Of a stretch of DNA of 64,000 nt, positions 43,999 through 52,879 are shown piece by piece. The DNA comes from Sphingomonas sp. 3P27F8 (GTDB lineage Bacteria > Pseudomonadota > Alphaproteobacteria > Sphingomonadales > Sphingomonadaceae), in the NCBI RefSeq assembly GCF_005502745.1, contig NZ_SCNL01000014.1:1-64000 (forward strand). The letters are read 5' to 3'. The position numbers and the translations under genes were made by a program. Every line of letters begins with the position of its first letter. Within the stretch, counting starts at the first letter, position 1. The notes under the pieces were generated by a model. The model was not told where the DNA came from. It was given only the letters and a program-made list of their open reading frames with translations, and made no database searches.

Positions 43999-44805
43999 AT
44001 GCTCACCGACCGCTCCCAGCGCTGGCGCGACCGGCGCAGCTTGTTCGTTGCCGGCGACAGCGTGATCGACCCGCGCCGCTACGCCGTCGATGTCGTCGCC
44101 CATGATACTGCCCGCGCATTCCTCGCCGACCATCATTACCTCCCGCGCTATCCCGCCGCCCAGCTCGCCTGCGGGCTGTTCGGTCCGGGCGACCCGGGCA
44201 GATCCACGTTGGTCGGTCTCATCGTGTTCGGCGTGCCGGCGACCGGCGCGGTCATCACCCGGCACACCGGCTATGCCGATCCCGCTCGGGGCTGCGTACT
44301 GCAACGGCTCATCTGCCTGCCCTCGGTCGCCGCGAACGGCGAAAGCTTCTTCACGTCGCGCGCCTTCCGCCTCCTGCGCCTCGCCAAGCCCCGGATCGAC
44401 GCTGTCGTCAGCTTCTCCGATCCCGCCTTCGGCCATTGCGGCGTCGTCTATGCCGCGCTGTCGGGCGCCTATCGCGGCCGCACGAGGCCGCGGACGGTGC
44501 TGCGCATCGCCGGCGAGACGATCTCGGAGAGAACGCTGTCGAAGATCCGCAACCTCGAATCCGGCCATGCCGGGGCGATCGACCAGCTGGTGCGGCTCGG
44601 TGCGCCGAGGCCGGAGGCGCACGAACACCCCGCCGACTGGCTCGCGCGGCTCCGTGCCGACAATCTGCTCCGCCCGCACCGGCAAAGCCCGCTATTCACC
44701 TATTGCTTCGAGCTGACGCGCGACGCCCGGCGCACCGCGCGCGATCTGCCCCGGCTTGCCTATCCGCGCCGGAGCGACGCGATCCGCGAAATCCTCGCGG
44801 CATGA
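43999..44805 (+). CDS. Mom-like DNA modification acyltransferase
   Basis: 268 aa. AFLADHHYLPRYPAAQLACGLFG (HHY at 45-47) and VVSFSDPAFGHCGVVYAALSGAYRG (140-160) match the pattern of phage Mu Mom and relatives, with VGLIVFGVPAT and VLQRLICLP between, as in a GNAT fold. Mom adds a methylcarbamoyl group to adenine N6 and shields DNA from many restriction enzymes. The gene follows the DpdA-like gene by 11 bp with GGAGG before its ATG, so both are probably made together. The exact modified base in this element is unknown. Confidence 0.75.
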   Translation: MLTDRSQRWRDRRSLFVAGDSVIDPRRYAVDVVAHDTARAFLADHHYLPRYPAAQLACGLFGPGDPGRSTLVGLIVFGVPATGAVITRHTGYADPARGCVLQRLICLPSVAANGESFFTSRAFRLLRLAKPRIDAVVSFSDPAFGHCGVVYAALSGAYRGRTRPRTVLRIAGETISERTLSKIRNLESGHAGAIDQLVRLGAPRPEAHEHPADWLARLRADNLLRPHRQSPLFTYCFELTRDARRTARDLPRLAYPRRSDAIREILAA

Positions 44806-44822
44806 TCCCCGCGCCAGCGGCG

Positions 44823-44882
44823 CGAGGGAAGGGGAGCGGGAGCGGGCGGCATGTCACCGACATGCCGGAAGGAGCACCGCCC
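44823..44882 (+). promoter_or_regulatory. Structured leader with bulged SD (instance 6, GTG start)
   Basis: A G-rich run (44826-44841) precedes GGGC (44844-44847), which pairs with GCCC (44879-44882), touching the GTG start. The inner GGCATGT (44848-44854) pairs with ACATGCC (44860-44866) around CACCG. GGAAGGAG (44867-44874) is unpaired. Confidence 0.65.
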
Positions 44883-45176
44883 GTGGATATCCATCTCGCC
44901 ATCGCCAGCGTCCAGGCCGACGCTGCCCGCATCGCGCGCTACACCGATCGACGCGACCGTTTCCTCGATGCGCTGGACTGGTCCGCGCTCGACGAACAGA
45001 CCGCGCGCGAGGCCGCGATGCTCGACGATCTGCTCGCCGGCGATCTCGCCGACGCCGCGCTCTACATCCTCTGGCTGGAAGAACGCCTCGCCAGCGGCGA
45101 AACCGATGTTCCAGGCGTTCTTCGCTTCTACCCGCACCCGCGCCCCTGGCACGGCGAGTGGATCTCGCTGCACTGA
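44883..45176 (+). CDS. Hypothetical protein (GTG start)
   Basis: 97 aa from GTG 44883, chosen because a clear GGAAGGAG lies 8 bp upstream at the end of a structured leader. VDIHLAIASVQADAARIARYTDRRDRFL and DEQTAREAAMLDDLLAGDLADAALYILWL suggest a helical protein. No family is recognised. Confidence 0.6.
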   Translation: MDIHLAIASVQADAARIARYTDRRDRFLDALDWSALDEQTAREAAMLDDLLAGDLADAALYILWLEERLASGETDVPGVLRFYPHPRPWHGEWISLH

Positions 45177-45192
45177 CCCTGAAAGGATCGCC

Positions 45193-45507
45193 ATGAGCCG
45201 CCACCAGTTTCCCGGTATCGAACCCGGCACCAGCGTCAGCATCGGGTGGGACCGCCCGCTTGGCACCTTCTTCGTCCAGGTGCTGCGCCCGCACCCGCAT
45301 CTCACGGGTGAGGACGAAACCGTCGCATGGCATGGCGCGCACCCCGGCGAGCTGACCACAGCGGCCGCCGCGGTCACCATCGCCTCACGCTGGGCCGATC
45401 TTCCCGCCGATCTCGCGATCACGCTCGAGACCGACCGGCTGATGACCCTCGGCCAGTCCGATGGCGAGGCGCAGATCGCCATCAAGCGCCGCTTCTTCGG
45501 CGACTGA
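45193..45507 (+). CDS. Hypothetical protein
   Basis: 104 aa, 16 bp after the previous gene, with AAAGGA before the ATG. VSIGWDRPLGTFFVQVLRP is strand-like. It is probably co-transcribed with the gene at 44883. No family is recognised. Confidence 0.6.
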   Translation: MSRHQFPGIEPGTSVSIGWDRPLGTFFVQVLRPHPHLTGEDETVAWHGAHPGELTTAAAAVTIASRWADLPADLAITLETDRLMTLGQSDGEAQIAIKRRFFGD

Positions 45508-45518
45508 GTACCCGACAA

Positions 45519-45571
45519 GAAAGGGGAGGGGGATGGGGCGCGTCGATCAATGACGATCGACGGAGAGCCCC
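45519..45571 (+). promoter_or_regulatory. Structured leader with bulged SD (instance 7, very clear)
   Basis: A run AAGGGGAGGGGGA (45521-45533) is followed by GGGGC (45535-45539) pairing with GCCCC (45567-45571), which touches the ATG. The inner GTCGATC (45542-45548) pairs with GATCGAC (45555-45561). GGAGA (45562-45566) is bulged. Confidence 0.65.
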
Positions 45572-46081
45572 ATGCCATATTTTATCGATCTCGGTGCCGG
45601 TCCCGCCGAGGAGGATTGCGCGCAACTCGGCCAGTCGCCCAACTTCGACAGCCTCAACCGCCTCGAAATCGCGGTCTACAAGTCCGCGCTGATCGCACGC
45701 TACGGCCCGCCGCCCCCGGGATGCCGCCTCGCCGGCCTGTCCAACCGACACGATTTCGGTCGCTATGTCGAACTCGTCCTCCATATCGAGAACGAGCTCG
45801 ACGAGGCCGTCGCCGACTATGCGACACGCGTCGAGGAGGGACTCGCCACCTGGCGCGAGGCGGGCTTCACCGCGCCGGTCGAGTATAACGGCGAGACGCC
45901 CACCATCGTCCATGCCGATCCGGCCGATGCCGTCATCAGCGCGCTGCTGATTACCCGGCCCGGGCCGAACGGTCTTTTCCCGATCCCGGATTTCGCGGTC
46001 CTGCACGGCAATCTCACGCAGGCTTACCCCGCCGAGGCCGCGGCCGCCAACGCGCGTCTCGCCGAGGCCGCGGACGCCTGA
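45572..46081 (+). CDS. Hypothetical protein
   Basis: 169 aa, acidic. EDCAQLGQSPNFDSLNRLEIAVYKSALIARYG and VELVLHIENELDEAVADYATRVEEGLATW are helical; the rest is rich in Ala/Pro. It follows a well-formed structured leader. No family is recognised. Confidence 0.6.
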   Translation: MPYFIDLGAGPAEEDCAQLGQSPNFDSLNRLEIAVYKSALIARYGPPPPGCRLAGLSNRHDFGRYVELVLHIENELDEAVADYATRVEEGLATWREAGFTAPVEYNGETPTIVHADPADAVISALLITRPGPNGLFPIPDFAVLHGNLTQAYPAEAAAANARLAEAADA

Positions 46082-46125
46082 GCGCGACCGCACAGAGCGA
46101 TTTCCCATCATTTCGGAGCATTCCC

Positions 46126-46842
46126 ATGGCGAACACCTACACCAAGGCCGCGTTCACGCTGACCATGAGCCACGCCGACGCGGCGTTGCTAACCATTGCC
46201 GAACAGGCAGTCGATATCCTCGACACCAACGGCGACGATGCCGACCTCGCCCACGAATATGACGCGCTCGATCCCGCGTTTCACGCCGTGTTCCCGGCGA
46301 AGGGGCCGATGAAGTTCGAAAGCTTCCTCGAGATATTCGACGATTGGCATTTCCCTTATCTCGACTGCGCGATCGACATCGACTGGAAAGGCGAAGACGG
46401 GAACGCGCGCGTATTCTTCAGCGGCGATCAATTCGGCGTCGAACAGGTCGCCCAGCTCATCTTCCGCGCTTGCAAGTCCGCGCTCCCCTGCGGGTTCGCA
46501 TGGATCTCCGACTGCGACCGGCTGCGCCCCGGCGAGTTCGGAAGCGGCTGCGTCATCATTACCGACGCGGGGCTGACGTTCCACAGCACCCAGGACATCC
46601 TCGATCGCGCCGCGCGCAGCGCCGCAGCCGATCCCGACACCCATGGTCACGAGGGTCGCTTCGGTTTCGTGCTCGCCTCGCGCGACCAGGACGGCCACGC
46701 CGTCTTCTGGAACAACGACGACGGCTTCGGGGCACTCGCCAGCGCGACCGTGTTCTCGAAAGCCGAGGCCCGCGCACACGATCCGGTCATCGCCAACGAC
46801 GAACCCGAGTGGCTGGCGCTGCCAGCGCCGCTCGCGGCCTGA
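46126..46842 (+). CDS. Hypothetical protein
   Basis: 238 aa, acidic. AFTLTMSHADAALLTIAEQAVDILD, FHAVFPAKGPMKFESFLEIFDDWHFPYLDCAIDI and CGFAWISDCDRLRPGEFGSGCVII indicate a mixed alpha/beta fold with four Cys. It ends 6 bp before the second PP-loop gene and is probably co-translated with it. No family is recognised. Confidence 0.6.
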   Translation: MANTYTKAAFTLTMSHADAALLTIAEQAVDILDTNGDDADLAHEYDALDPAFHAVFPAKGPMKFESFLEIFDDWHFPYLDCAIDIDWKGEDGNARVFFSGDQFGVEQVAQLIFRACKSALPCGFAWISDCDRLRPGEFGSGCVIITDAGLTFHSTQDILDRAARSAAADPDTHGHEGRFGFVLASRDQDGHAVFWNNDDGFGALASATVFSKAEARAHDPVIANDEPEWLALPAPLAA

Positions 46843-46848
46843 ACGGCC

Positions 46849-47970
46849 ATGTTCATCGACATCGGACGCGGCCTGGTCGCCGGCCTTCCGGCCCTCGCCC
46901 TGCCGCCCGCCATCCTCGACGCGGTCGAACGCGGCGCATGGATCGTCTTCAACCTCTCGGGCGGCAAGGACAGCTCGGCCGCGATGTTCGCGGTCAACCT
47001 GATCCTCGATGCGCTCGGCCATCCGCGCGAGCGGCGTATCGCCATTCACGCCGACCTCGGCCGTGCCGAATGGGACGAAACGCCCGCGACGGTCGAGGAT
47101 CTCGCGGCCCACGCCGGCGTCCCGCTGACGATCGTCCGGCGCAACGCCGGCGACCTGTTCGACCGCTGGGCCACGCGCTTTGCCAACGGCAAGGCGCGCT
47201 ACGAGGCACTCGAAACCTATAATCTGATCGGTCCCTGGTCATCCTCGGCGCTGCGCTTCTGCACCTCAGAGATGAAGGCCCATGTCATCGGGCCGCACCT
47301 CGCCAGACTGCTGCGCGGCCAGACTATCATCAACGTGCTGGGACTGCGCCGCGACGAGAGCATCGCTCGGTCACGCACACCCGAATGGAAAGCAGACGCG
47401 CGCTACGCCGCTGCCGGCAATCCGCACGGCACCGCGATGATGCTGTGGAACCCGATCGCGCACTGGACGACACCACAGGTCTTCGCCGCGCACGATACGC
47501 TCGGCATCCCGCTGCACGTCGCCTACACCTGTTACCAGTCGTCACGACTGTCGTGCCGCTTTTGCGTCCTTCAATCGCTCGGCGACGCCCAGGCATCGGC
47601 TTCGGCACCGGCGAACCGTCCCGCGCTGCTCCACCTGGTCGGCCTCGAGGCGACCTCAACCTTCTCGTTCCAGCCCGCACGCTGGCTCGCCGACGTCGCA
47701 CCGCGTCACATACCGGGTAATTTGAGGAACCGGATTTCCCTCGCCAAGGCCGATGCCGCCGAGCGGCGACGGCTCGAAGCCGCGATGCCGCCCGACCTGC
47801 GCTACGTCAAAGGCTGGCCGCCGCGCATTCCCACCATCGAGGAGGCCGGCATCATCGCCGCGTCCCGCGCACCGATCCTCTCGCGGCACGGTCTCGCCGA
47901 TCTCTATCCCAATGCCGGCGCGGTGCGAGACCGCTTTTCCGACCTGATCGCGCTGAAGCGTGCCGCCTGA
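46849..47970 (+). CDS. PP-loop (PAPS-reductase-like) enzyme 2
   Basis: 373 aa. A canonical PP-loop FNLSGGKDSSA (about 35-44) is followed by HADLGRAEWDET, ALRFCTSEMK (Cys 138) and LSCRFCVL (Cys 236, 239), suggesting a metal or Fe-S site as in DndC-type enzymes. It is longer than enzyme 1 at 41564 and only distantly like it. The pair brackets the DpdA-like and Mom-like genes by 5 kb. The likely role is ATP-dependent activation or sulfur transfer during nucleic-acid modification; the substrate is unknown. Confidence 0.82.
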   Translation: MFIDIGRGLVAGLPALALPPAILDAVERGAWIVFNLSGGKDSSAAMFAVNLILDALGHPRERRIAIHADLGRAEWDETPATVEDLAAHAGVPLTIVRRNAGDLFDRWATRFANGKARYEALETYNLIGPWSSSALRFCTSEMKAHVIGPHLARLLRGQTIINVLGLRRDESIARSRTPEWKADARYAAAGNPHGTAMMLWNPIAHWTTPQVFAAHDTLGIPLHVAYTCYQSSRLSCRFCVLQSLGDAQASASAPANRPALLHLVGLEATSTFSFQPARWLADVAPRHIPGNLRNRISLAKADAAERRRLEAAMPPDLRYVKGWPPRIPTIEEAGIIAASRAPILSRHGLADLYPNAGAVRDRFSDLIALKRAA

Positions 47971-47992
47971 TCCAGAGCAAGGAGCTTTCATC

Positions 47993-48541
47993 ATGCCCGA
48001 TATCACCGATCTCCCCGTCATGACGCGCGCCGACGCGATCGCCGCGGGCTTCGCCGGCTACAACGACGTGCCGCACAAACCAATCGACGTGCCCGACGGC
48101 GCGTTCACGATCACGGCGAAGACCAGCGAGGGTCGCCGCGTCACCTTCTGCTTTCTCGAATCCACTTATGGTGGCCCGCCCCGCTTCATCGACATCCAGT
48201 TCCACGACCGCGGCACCACGATCCCCAACGCCGATAACGGGGTATCACCCACCTTCAACGCGTTCGCGATCACGCGTGGCGGCAAGTTCGTCGCCGACAG
48301 TCGACCGCTCGACGAAGAGATCAAGCCCTCGATCCTCGTGCTGATGCTCGACAAGGCCGGGGAAGAACCCGCGCGATCCGCGACCAACCCGGCGCCGATG
48401 TCGGACATTGACCTCGCTGCGCTGCTGACACGCGCGGCCGAAGTCGTGGCTGCGCCCGACAGCCGGATCGCGTCGCATCGCAACACGCTTGCCGGCCAGC
48501 TCATCGCCGAGGCCGCGATCAGGCGGGCGCGCCCGTCATGA
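47993..48541 (+). CDS. Hypothetical protein
   Basis: 182 aa. AFTITAKTSEGRRVTFCFLESTYGGPPRFIDIQFHDRG is strand-rich and the C-terminus helical (DIDLAALLTRAAEVVAAP). AAGGAG precedes the ATG. Its stop overlaps the next start (ATGA). No family is recognised. Confidence 0.6.
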   Translation: MPDITDLPVMTRADAIAAGFAGYNDVPHKPIDVPDGAFTITAKTSEGRRVTFCFLESTYGGPPRFIDIQFHDRGTTIPNADNGVSPTFNAFAITRGGKFVADSRPLDEEIKPSILVLMLDKAGEEPARSATNPAPMSDIDLAALLTRAAEVVAAPDSRIASHRNTLAGQLIAEAAIRRARPS

Positions 48542-48732
48542 CCACCCCCTCGCGCAGCGACGGGATGCACGTCGCCCATACCGCAACGGGCTGGGTCGTG
48601 TTCGACAACAGCTTGTCACACCCCTCTCGCCTCTCGGGCGCCTATCCGTCGCGCGCCGCGGCGACCGCCCGCAAGCGGGCGCTCGCGCGTGCGCTGCGCC
48701 ACCAGCGTCCCGACGAAGCACCGGACGTCTGA
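48538..48732 (+). CDS. Small basic hypothetical protein
   Basis: 64 aa, coupled to the previous gene by a 4-bp overlap. GWVVFDNSLSHPSRLSGAYPSRAAATARKRALAR is basic at its end. No family is recognised. Confidence 0.5.
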   Translation: MTTPSRSDGMHVAHTATGWVVFDNSLSHPSRLSGAYPSRAAATARKRALARALRHQRPDEAPDV

Positions 48733-48804
48733 GGAAGGGGAAGGGGGACCGGCTGTTATGAACCGGGAGGATCATCCGACCCGGTGACAACCGGAGCTGA
48801 CCCC
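48731..48804 (+). promoter_or_regulatory. Structured leader with SD near the ATG (instance 8)
   Basis: GAGGAAGGGGAAGGGGG is followed by GGGG (48743-48746) pairing with CCCC (48801-48804), which touches the ATG. CCGG (48749-48752) pairs with CCGG (48791-48794), and ACCGGG (48762-48767) with CCCGGT (48780-48785). GGAG (48793-48796) is near the outer helix. Confidence 0.55.
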
Positions 48805-51667
48805 ATGCGCAGCATCCTCGCCTTCTACGAAATCGACCGTGCCTGGGGCGGCCCCGAGGAAGGGGGATGGTGTGCGCCGTTGTGGCGCGAGAAAGGAGTG
48901 CGTCTGATGACGTGATGCTTGTTGGCAATGGCATCTGCCCACCGAGCTTACCGGTGCCCTCGGGCTGAAACTTCGAAAGGAGAACGGGACCATAGCATGC
49001 TCGGAAAAGGCCCAAAGTGAATAGTCGCATTGAAGCAACGGGTCAGGGCAAGACGGTTATGGTGAACGCTACACTGCGTGAAGCCCAATCTCTCGCGGCC
49101 TAAACCCTTGGCGGCGAGGAAAGCGACTGAAACCCCGCACCGACGCGTCGGGTCCACTCTACCAGCTCGGACCCGAGAAGCGGCCAAGTCCGTACCATCG
49201 ACTTGACCGGCCAACCTTGTCGGCGTGACCTCCTTCGGAGGACTAGAGATGAAAAGGCCACCTAAGACCGTTAGCTTATCTCCTTTCACGCGTAACTACG
49301 GGACCGCCTGTAGCTGGTCGAGTTATCGACCTGTATGGCGGCGGAGCCGCAATATTACCCGAACACCCGGCGTAATTGCCGGGACAGCCCTTGCCTCGGT
49401 GAGGGACGGTCGGCCGTATAAGTTCGGGGTGACCCGAGCGAAAGCGCAACCGAGCGGGGGAAGTGCGGCAGCTTCGATCCAGCATCGAACCAGGGCGGAG
49501 GTCTGCTGATGCAACCCTGTGCCGCCTTGAAAAGGCTGGAATCACTTGGAACGATTGCCTTGACCGGCAAACGTGTGAACGGTGTGTTCCGACTGCTGCT
49601 ATCCCGCTCCTTGTGGGTGGAAGCTTTGGGCCGCATCCAACAGAACCGTGGGGCAGAGACCCCCGGCATCGACCGTGAGGCCGTAACCGATCTCGACGAA
49701 AGCCGGATCGATGCGGTGATCGCGCAACTCTCGGCGGGCACGTATCGCCCGCAGCCGGTCAGGCGCGTCCACATCCCCAAGACCAACGGTAAAACAAGAC
49801 CGCTCGGCATCCCGACTGCAACCGACCGACTGGTGCAGGAAGTGGTCAGGATGATCCTGAACGAAGTCTATGAACCGATCTTCTCTGATCGGTCACACGG
49901 CTTTCGACGGGGGCGGTCGTGTCACACGGCGCTCGACCATGTCCGCAAGACATGGAAGGGCGTGAAGTGGCTGATCGAAGTCGATGTCGAAGGATACTTC
50001 GACAACATCTCTCACGAGAAATTGTTGAGCCTGCTTGAACGTCGCATTGATGATAGGCGGTTTACCGCTCTCATCAGTGCGATGCTGAAGGCAGGGTATC
50101 TGGAGCAGCAGCGTTTCCACGAAACCTATAGTGGCACGCCGCAAGGAGGCATCGTCTCGCCTCTGCTCGCGAACGTCTACCTGCACGAGCTTGACCATTA
50201 TGTGGAAGGGCTCGTCGCTGGCTTCGACAAGGGTGCCCAACGTCGCAAATCGGCGGAATACAGGCACCTTCAGCGCCGTTCCGAGTACGCCCGGAAGCGC
50301 GTGGCTGCGCTGCGTGACAAAGGGCAGGTTGATGAAATCCAACCATGGCTGGACCGAATAAAGGAGACGCTCGCGGCGATGCGCAAGCTACCCGCGACGG
50401 ACCCGTTCGATCCAGACTTTCGACGCCTTCGCTACGTCCGGTACGCCGACGACTTCCTTCTGGGGGTTATCGGCAGCCGGGCCGAGGCCGAAGAGATCAA
50501 GGCCGCCATCGAGGGCTTCCTCGCGAGCGAGCTTGAGCTCCGAACGTCCCCGTTGAAAAGCGGGATCCGCGAGGCTCGGAAGGGAGCAAGGTTCCTTGGC
50601 TACGACGTGCGCACTCGCACGGCGTCCGACCGGCTCGTCAAACAACGGGCACGGACGGGCATCGTCGCAGTCAAGCGGACGGTGACGGATCAAATTCAGT
50701 TGCTGGTCCCGCGCGACAAGGTGCAATCGTTCAGCCAGAGGCACGGCTATGGTCAGTTCGACTTGGGACGGGCTGTGCACCGTCCGGGCCTGCTTCACAT
50801 GGATGATGCGGAGATCGTCAAGGTCTACAACGCCGAACTTCGCGGCTTTGCAAATTACTATGCCTTGGCCGTGGATGTGAAAGGCGCACTCAACAAGCTC
50901 GAGTTTCTCTGGCGCGGTAGTCTGTTCAAGACGCTCGCGCACAAGCATCGGACAAGCCTAATGGCTTCGCTCCGGCGCCTCAGGGTTGGCCCGGGCAGGT
51001 ACGTAGTGCGTATCGGCGTTGGGAGGGATGAGAGGAGGATCGCGGTTTGGCGACTGGCGGAACTCGATCGTAGGCCGGTGTTCTGGCCGTCGGTCGACAA
51101 CACGCCTCGCACGGAAGCTCTTCGGTTAAGCAGGACCAACCTGACTGACCGAGTGCTCGCCCAAGCATGCTCCGCATGTGGCGGCACCGATGGACCGTTC
51201 CATCTTCACCACAGCAACCCCGTGCGTCGCATGAGGGATGGGCCGGTGTTCCGGAGGCTTCACGCCGAACGGGCCCGGAAGACGAGGCCGCTTTGCGCGC
51301 CCTGTCATCAACTCCTTCATGCAGGGAAGCTGCCGGACTTTCGTTCTACAGTGCCCGGAGCGGAGAGCCGGATGCAGTGAAAGTTGCACGTCCGGTTCGG
51401 AGGGGGGCAGTGGGGTGTTCTCTCGTAGACGCCACCCTGCCTACCCTACGGTACGACACCGGCACCTTCGTCCGCGTGATCGCCCTCCATTACCACGACG
51501 AGGCCGCGGTCGCGGCGATGCGCCGCGCCAACCGGCTGCTCGAGCGCCTGCAGCGGCATCGCCCGCCGGTGGATTCGGCTGCCTACACCGGCGGACGCTT
51601 CCGCGCCTTCAGCTTCTCCGGCCTCCCGCCCACGCGGTTTCCCGCACGTCGCCCGGAATATTCCTGA
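48805..51667 (+). CDS. Small conserved protein gene split by a group II intron
   Basis: The reading frame begins at ATG 48805 ([20 protein letters not shown]) and is interrupted after base 48871. If the intron 48872-51449 is removed, TGG-T joins GG-TAC and the frame continues [21 protein letters not shown] to the stop at 51665-51667. The product is 94 aa from 67 + 218 bp. Function unknown; the C-terminal part is basic and helical. Exact frame restoration at consensus intron ends makes the exon boundaries well supported. Confidence 0.75.
48872..51449 (+). mobile_element. Group II intron (2578 bp) with intron-encoded protein
   Basis: It starts with the consensus GTGCGCC at 48872. Domain V is at about 51365-51399 (AGAGCCGGATGCAGTGAAAG then a CCGGTTC partner). 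Domain VI follows, with a bulged A in the 3' strand CTGCCTACCCTAC, ending at AC (51448-51449). ACCATC at 49194-49199 is complementary to the last six bases of the 5' exon (GATGGT, 48866-48871) and is the likely EBS1. The element is presumably a self-splicing retroelement. Confidence 0.88.
49509..51380 (+). CDS. ltrA: Group II intron reverse transcriptase/maturase (LtrA type)
   Basis: 623 aa. The RT domain has [75 protein letters not shown] and the catalytic RYADDFLLG (YADD, 312-315). The maturase X domain follows. A C-terminal HNH endonuclease is visible ([18 protein letters not shown], then [11 protein letters not shown]). All parts look intact, so the intron may be mobile. The start is uncertain; ATG 49509 gives a full N-terminus. 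Confidence 0.93.
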   Translation: MQPCAALKRLESLGTIALTGKRVNGVFRLLLSRSLWVEALGRIQQNRGAETPGIDREAVTDLDESRIDAVIAQLSAGTYRPQPVRRVHIPKTNGKTRPLGIPTATDRLVQEVVRMILNEVYEPIFSDRSHGFRRGRSCHTALDHVRKTWKGVKWLIEVDVEGYFDNISHEKLLSLLERRIDDRRFTALISAMLKAGYLEQQRFHETYSGTPQGGIVSPLLANVYLHELDHYVEGLVAGFDKGAQRRKSAEYRHLQRRSEYARKRVAALRDKGQVDEIQPWLDRIKETLAAMRKLPATDPFDPDFRRLRYVRYADDFLLGVIGSRAEAEEIKAAIEGFLASELELRTSPLKSGIREARKGARFLGYDVRTRTASDRLVKQRARTGIVAVKRTVTDQIQLLVPRDKVQSFSQRHGYGQFDLGRAVHRPGLLHMDDAEIVKVYNAELRGFANYYALAVDVKGALNKLEFLWRGSLFKTLAHKHRTSLMASLRRLRVGPGRYVVRIGVGRDERRIAVWRLAELDRRPVFWPSVDNTPRTEALRLSRTNLTDRVLAQACSACGGTDGPFHLHHSNPVRRMRDGPVFRRLHAERARKTRPLCAPCHQLLHAGKLPDFRSTVPGAESRMQ

Positions 51668-51689
51668 CCCAGCAGAAAGGGACCAGCCC

Positions 51690-52208
51690 ATGTATCGCGT
51701 CCATTATTTCGACACCAGCGAAGCCGCGCATGACGCCTGTCTCGATGACGGTCCCTGCATCGAGGAAGGCGACGTTCTCGCCATCCTGTCGGAGGGCGTC
51801 ATCGGTCTCGCCTCGACCGATCCGATCGCCGTCACCCTCGACCCCGGCGCACTGCGCATCGTCCGCCCGATGGCGATGGACGTGCTGCTAGCAGAACTCG
51901 TCCACGGCGCCTCCCAGATCCGCCGCGCGGTCGCGACCGCCCTCCTGCACCATTTGCCCGTGCAGCCCCATTTCCTCGCCTTCGTCGCGCCGGCGCTGCC
52001 CTATCCCTATCCGCAGACCGTCGTCGCGCTCTCGTTCGACGATATCATGCTGACGATCGATGCGATCCACCACCGTATCACGGCGCTCGAACGCCGGTTG
52101 GGGACACTCGAATCCGACAGCGCGCACGCCTTCTTCCTGCAACGCTCGATCGATCATCTGTCGGCCGCCCGGAAGCGCCTCATGCGACATCCGCGACCGC
52201 CTCGCTGA
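51690..52208 (+). CDS. Hypothetical protein
   Basis: 172 aa. MYRVHYFDTSEAAHDACLDD and ILSEGVIGLASTDPIAVTLDPGALRIVRP form strands; MTIDAIHHRITALERRLGTLESDSAHAF and later residues form a long helix, possibly a coiled coil. AAAGGGA precedes the ATG. No family is recognised. Confidence 0.6.
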   Translation: MYRVHYFDTSEAAHDACLDDGPCIEEGDVLAILSEGVIGLASTDPIAVTLDPGALRIVRPMAMDVLLAELVHGASQIRRAVATALLHHLPVQPHFLAFVAPALPYPYPQTVVALSFDDIMLTIDAIHHRITALERRLGTLESDSAHAFFLQRSIDHLSAARKRLMRHPRPPR

Positions 52209-52252
52209 ACGGCACGGCATCGCCTCGCGACGATGCCGGCACCGGCTGCGCC

Positions 52253-52321
52253 GGAAGGAGAGAGGGACCGGATCGGCATCCTGGACATGGGGTCCGGGCA
52301 TTTTGCCGAAAGGTCACGATC
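52253..52321 (+). promoter_or_regulatory. Structured leader (instance 9)
   Basis: A G-rich run (52253-52266) is followed by GACC (52266-52269) pairing with GGTC (52312-52315), GATC (52271-52274) with GATC (52318-52321), CGGCA (52274-52278) with TGCCG (52304-52308), and an inner GGAC...GTCC. Only a subset can form at once. AAAGG (52309-52313) would be the ribosome site. The loop string GGACATGGGGTCC is shared with the DUF736 leaders. Confidence 0.5.
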
Positions 52322-52849
52322 ATGTGCATCGATCCCAACGCCGAGCCCGTCGCCTTCGCGCTCGACACCAAACTCTGCCACCTCCTGCCCACGCTGACCG
52401 AGCCGCACCGCGAAGCCATCGCCCAGGATCTCGCGCGCACCGCCATCTTCATGGCGACCGCAATGGCGGCCGACATGGCGCAGGACGCGGTGAACGGCCT
52501 CGTGCCGATCCCGAAGATGCCGACGCTCGGCAAGCCGCCCGCACCCGCGCTGGTCCCACAGGCGCAAACGCCGCGCGATACCGTGCTGCTGACCCCCGCG
52601 GTCGCGCCCGTCGTCACGATCAAGGCCAAAACGACCGACGTCACCGTCGCCGGCTTCGACCAGCGTCAAGGCTACACGTTCGGGATCGACAACAAGTCCG
52701 ACCGGCTGATCGACATCCGCCACGCCGGCAAATGCTGGTGCATCGATCCGAGCGACGAGGCGACCGACGTCGTCAGCCGCGCGATCGGCGCGCTCGCCGC
52801 GGCGCACGCCGATATCGGCACCGCGCTCACCGACCAGCTCGCCCACTGA
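52322..52849 (+). CDS. Hypothetical protein
   Basis: 175 aa. Helical N-terminal half (KLCHLLPTLTEPHREAIAQDLARTAIFMATAMAA) and a C-terminal beta-rich half with AGKCWCIDPSDEATDVVSRAIGALAAAHADI. Three Cys are present. No family is recognised. Confidence 0.6.
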   Translation: MCIDPNAEPVAFALDTKLCHLLPTLTEPHREAIAQDLARTAIFMATAMAADMAQDAVNGLVPIPKMPTLGKPPAPALVPQAQTPRDTVLLTPAVAPVVTIKAKTTDVTVAGFDQRQGYTFGIDNKSDRLIDIRHAGKCWCIDPSDEATDVVSRAIGALAAAHADIGTALTDQLAH

Positions 52850-52879
52850 GCACCGACATCGTCCGCCTGCCGCACGATC

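Noticed and set aside
49225..49245. CTCCTTC near 49224 as EBS2 of the group II intron
   Set aside because: It can pair with the 5' exon, but it lies after EBS1 and forms its own hairpin CCTCC-TTCG-GAGG, so the assignment is doubtful.
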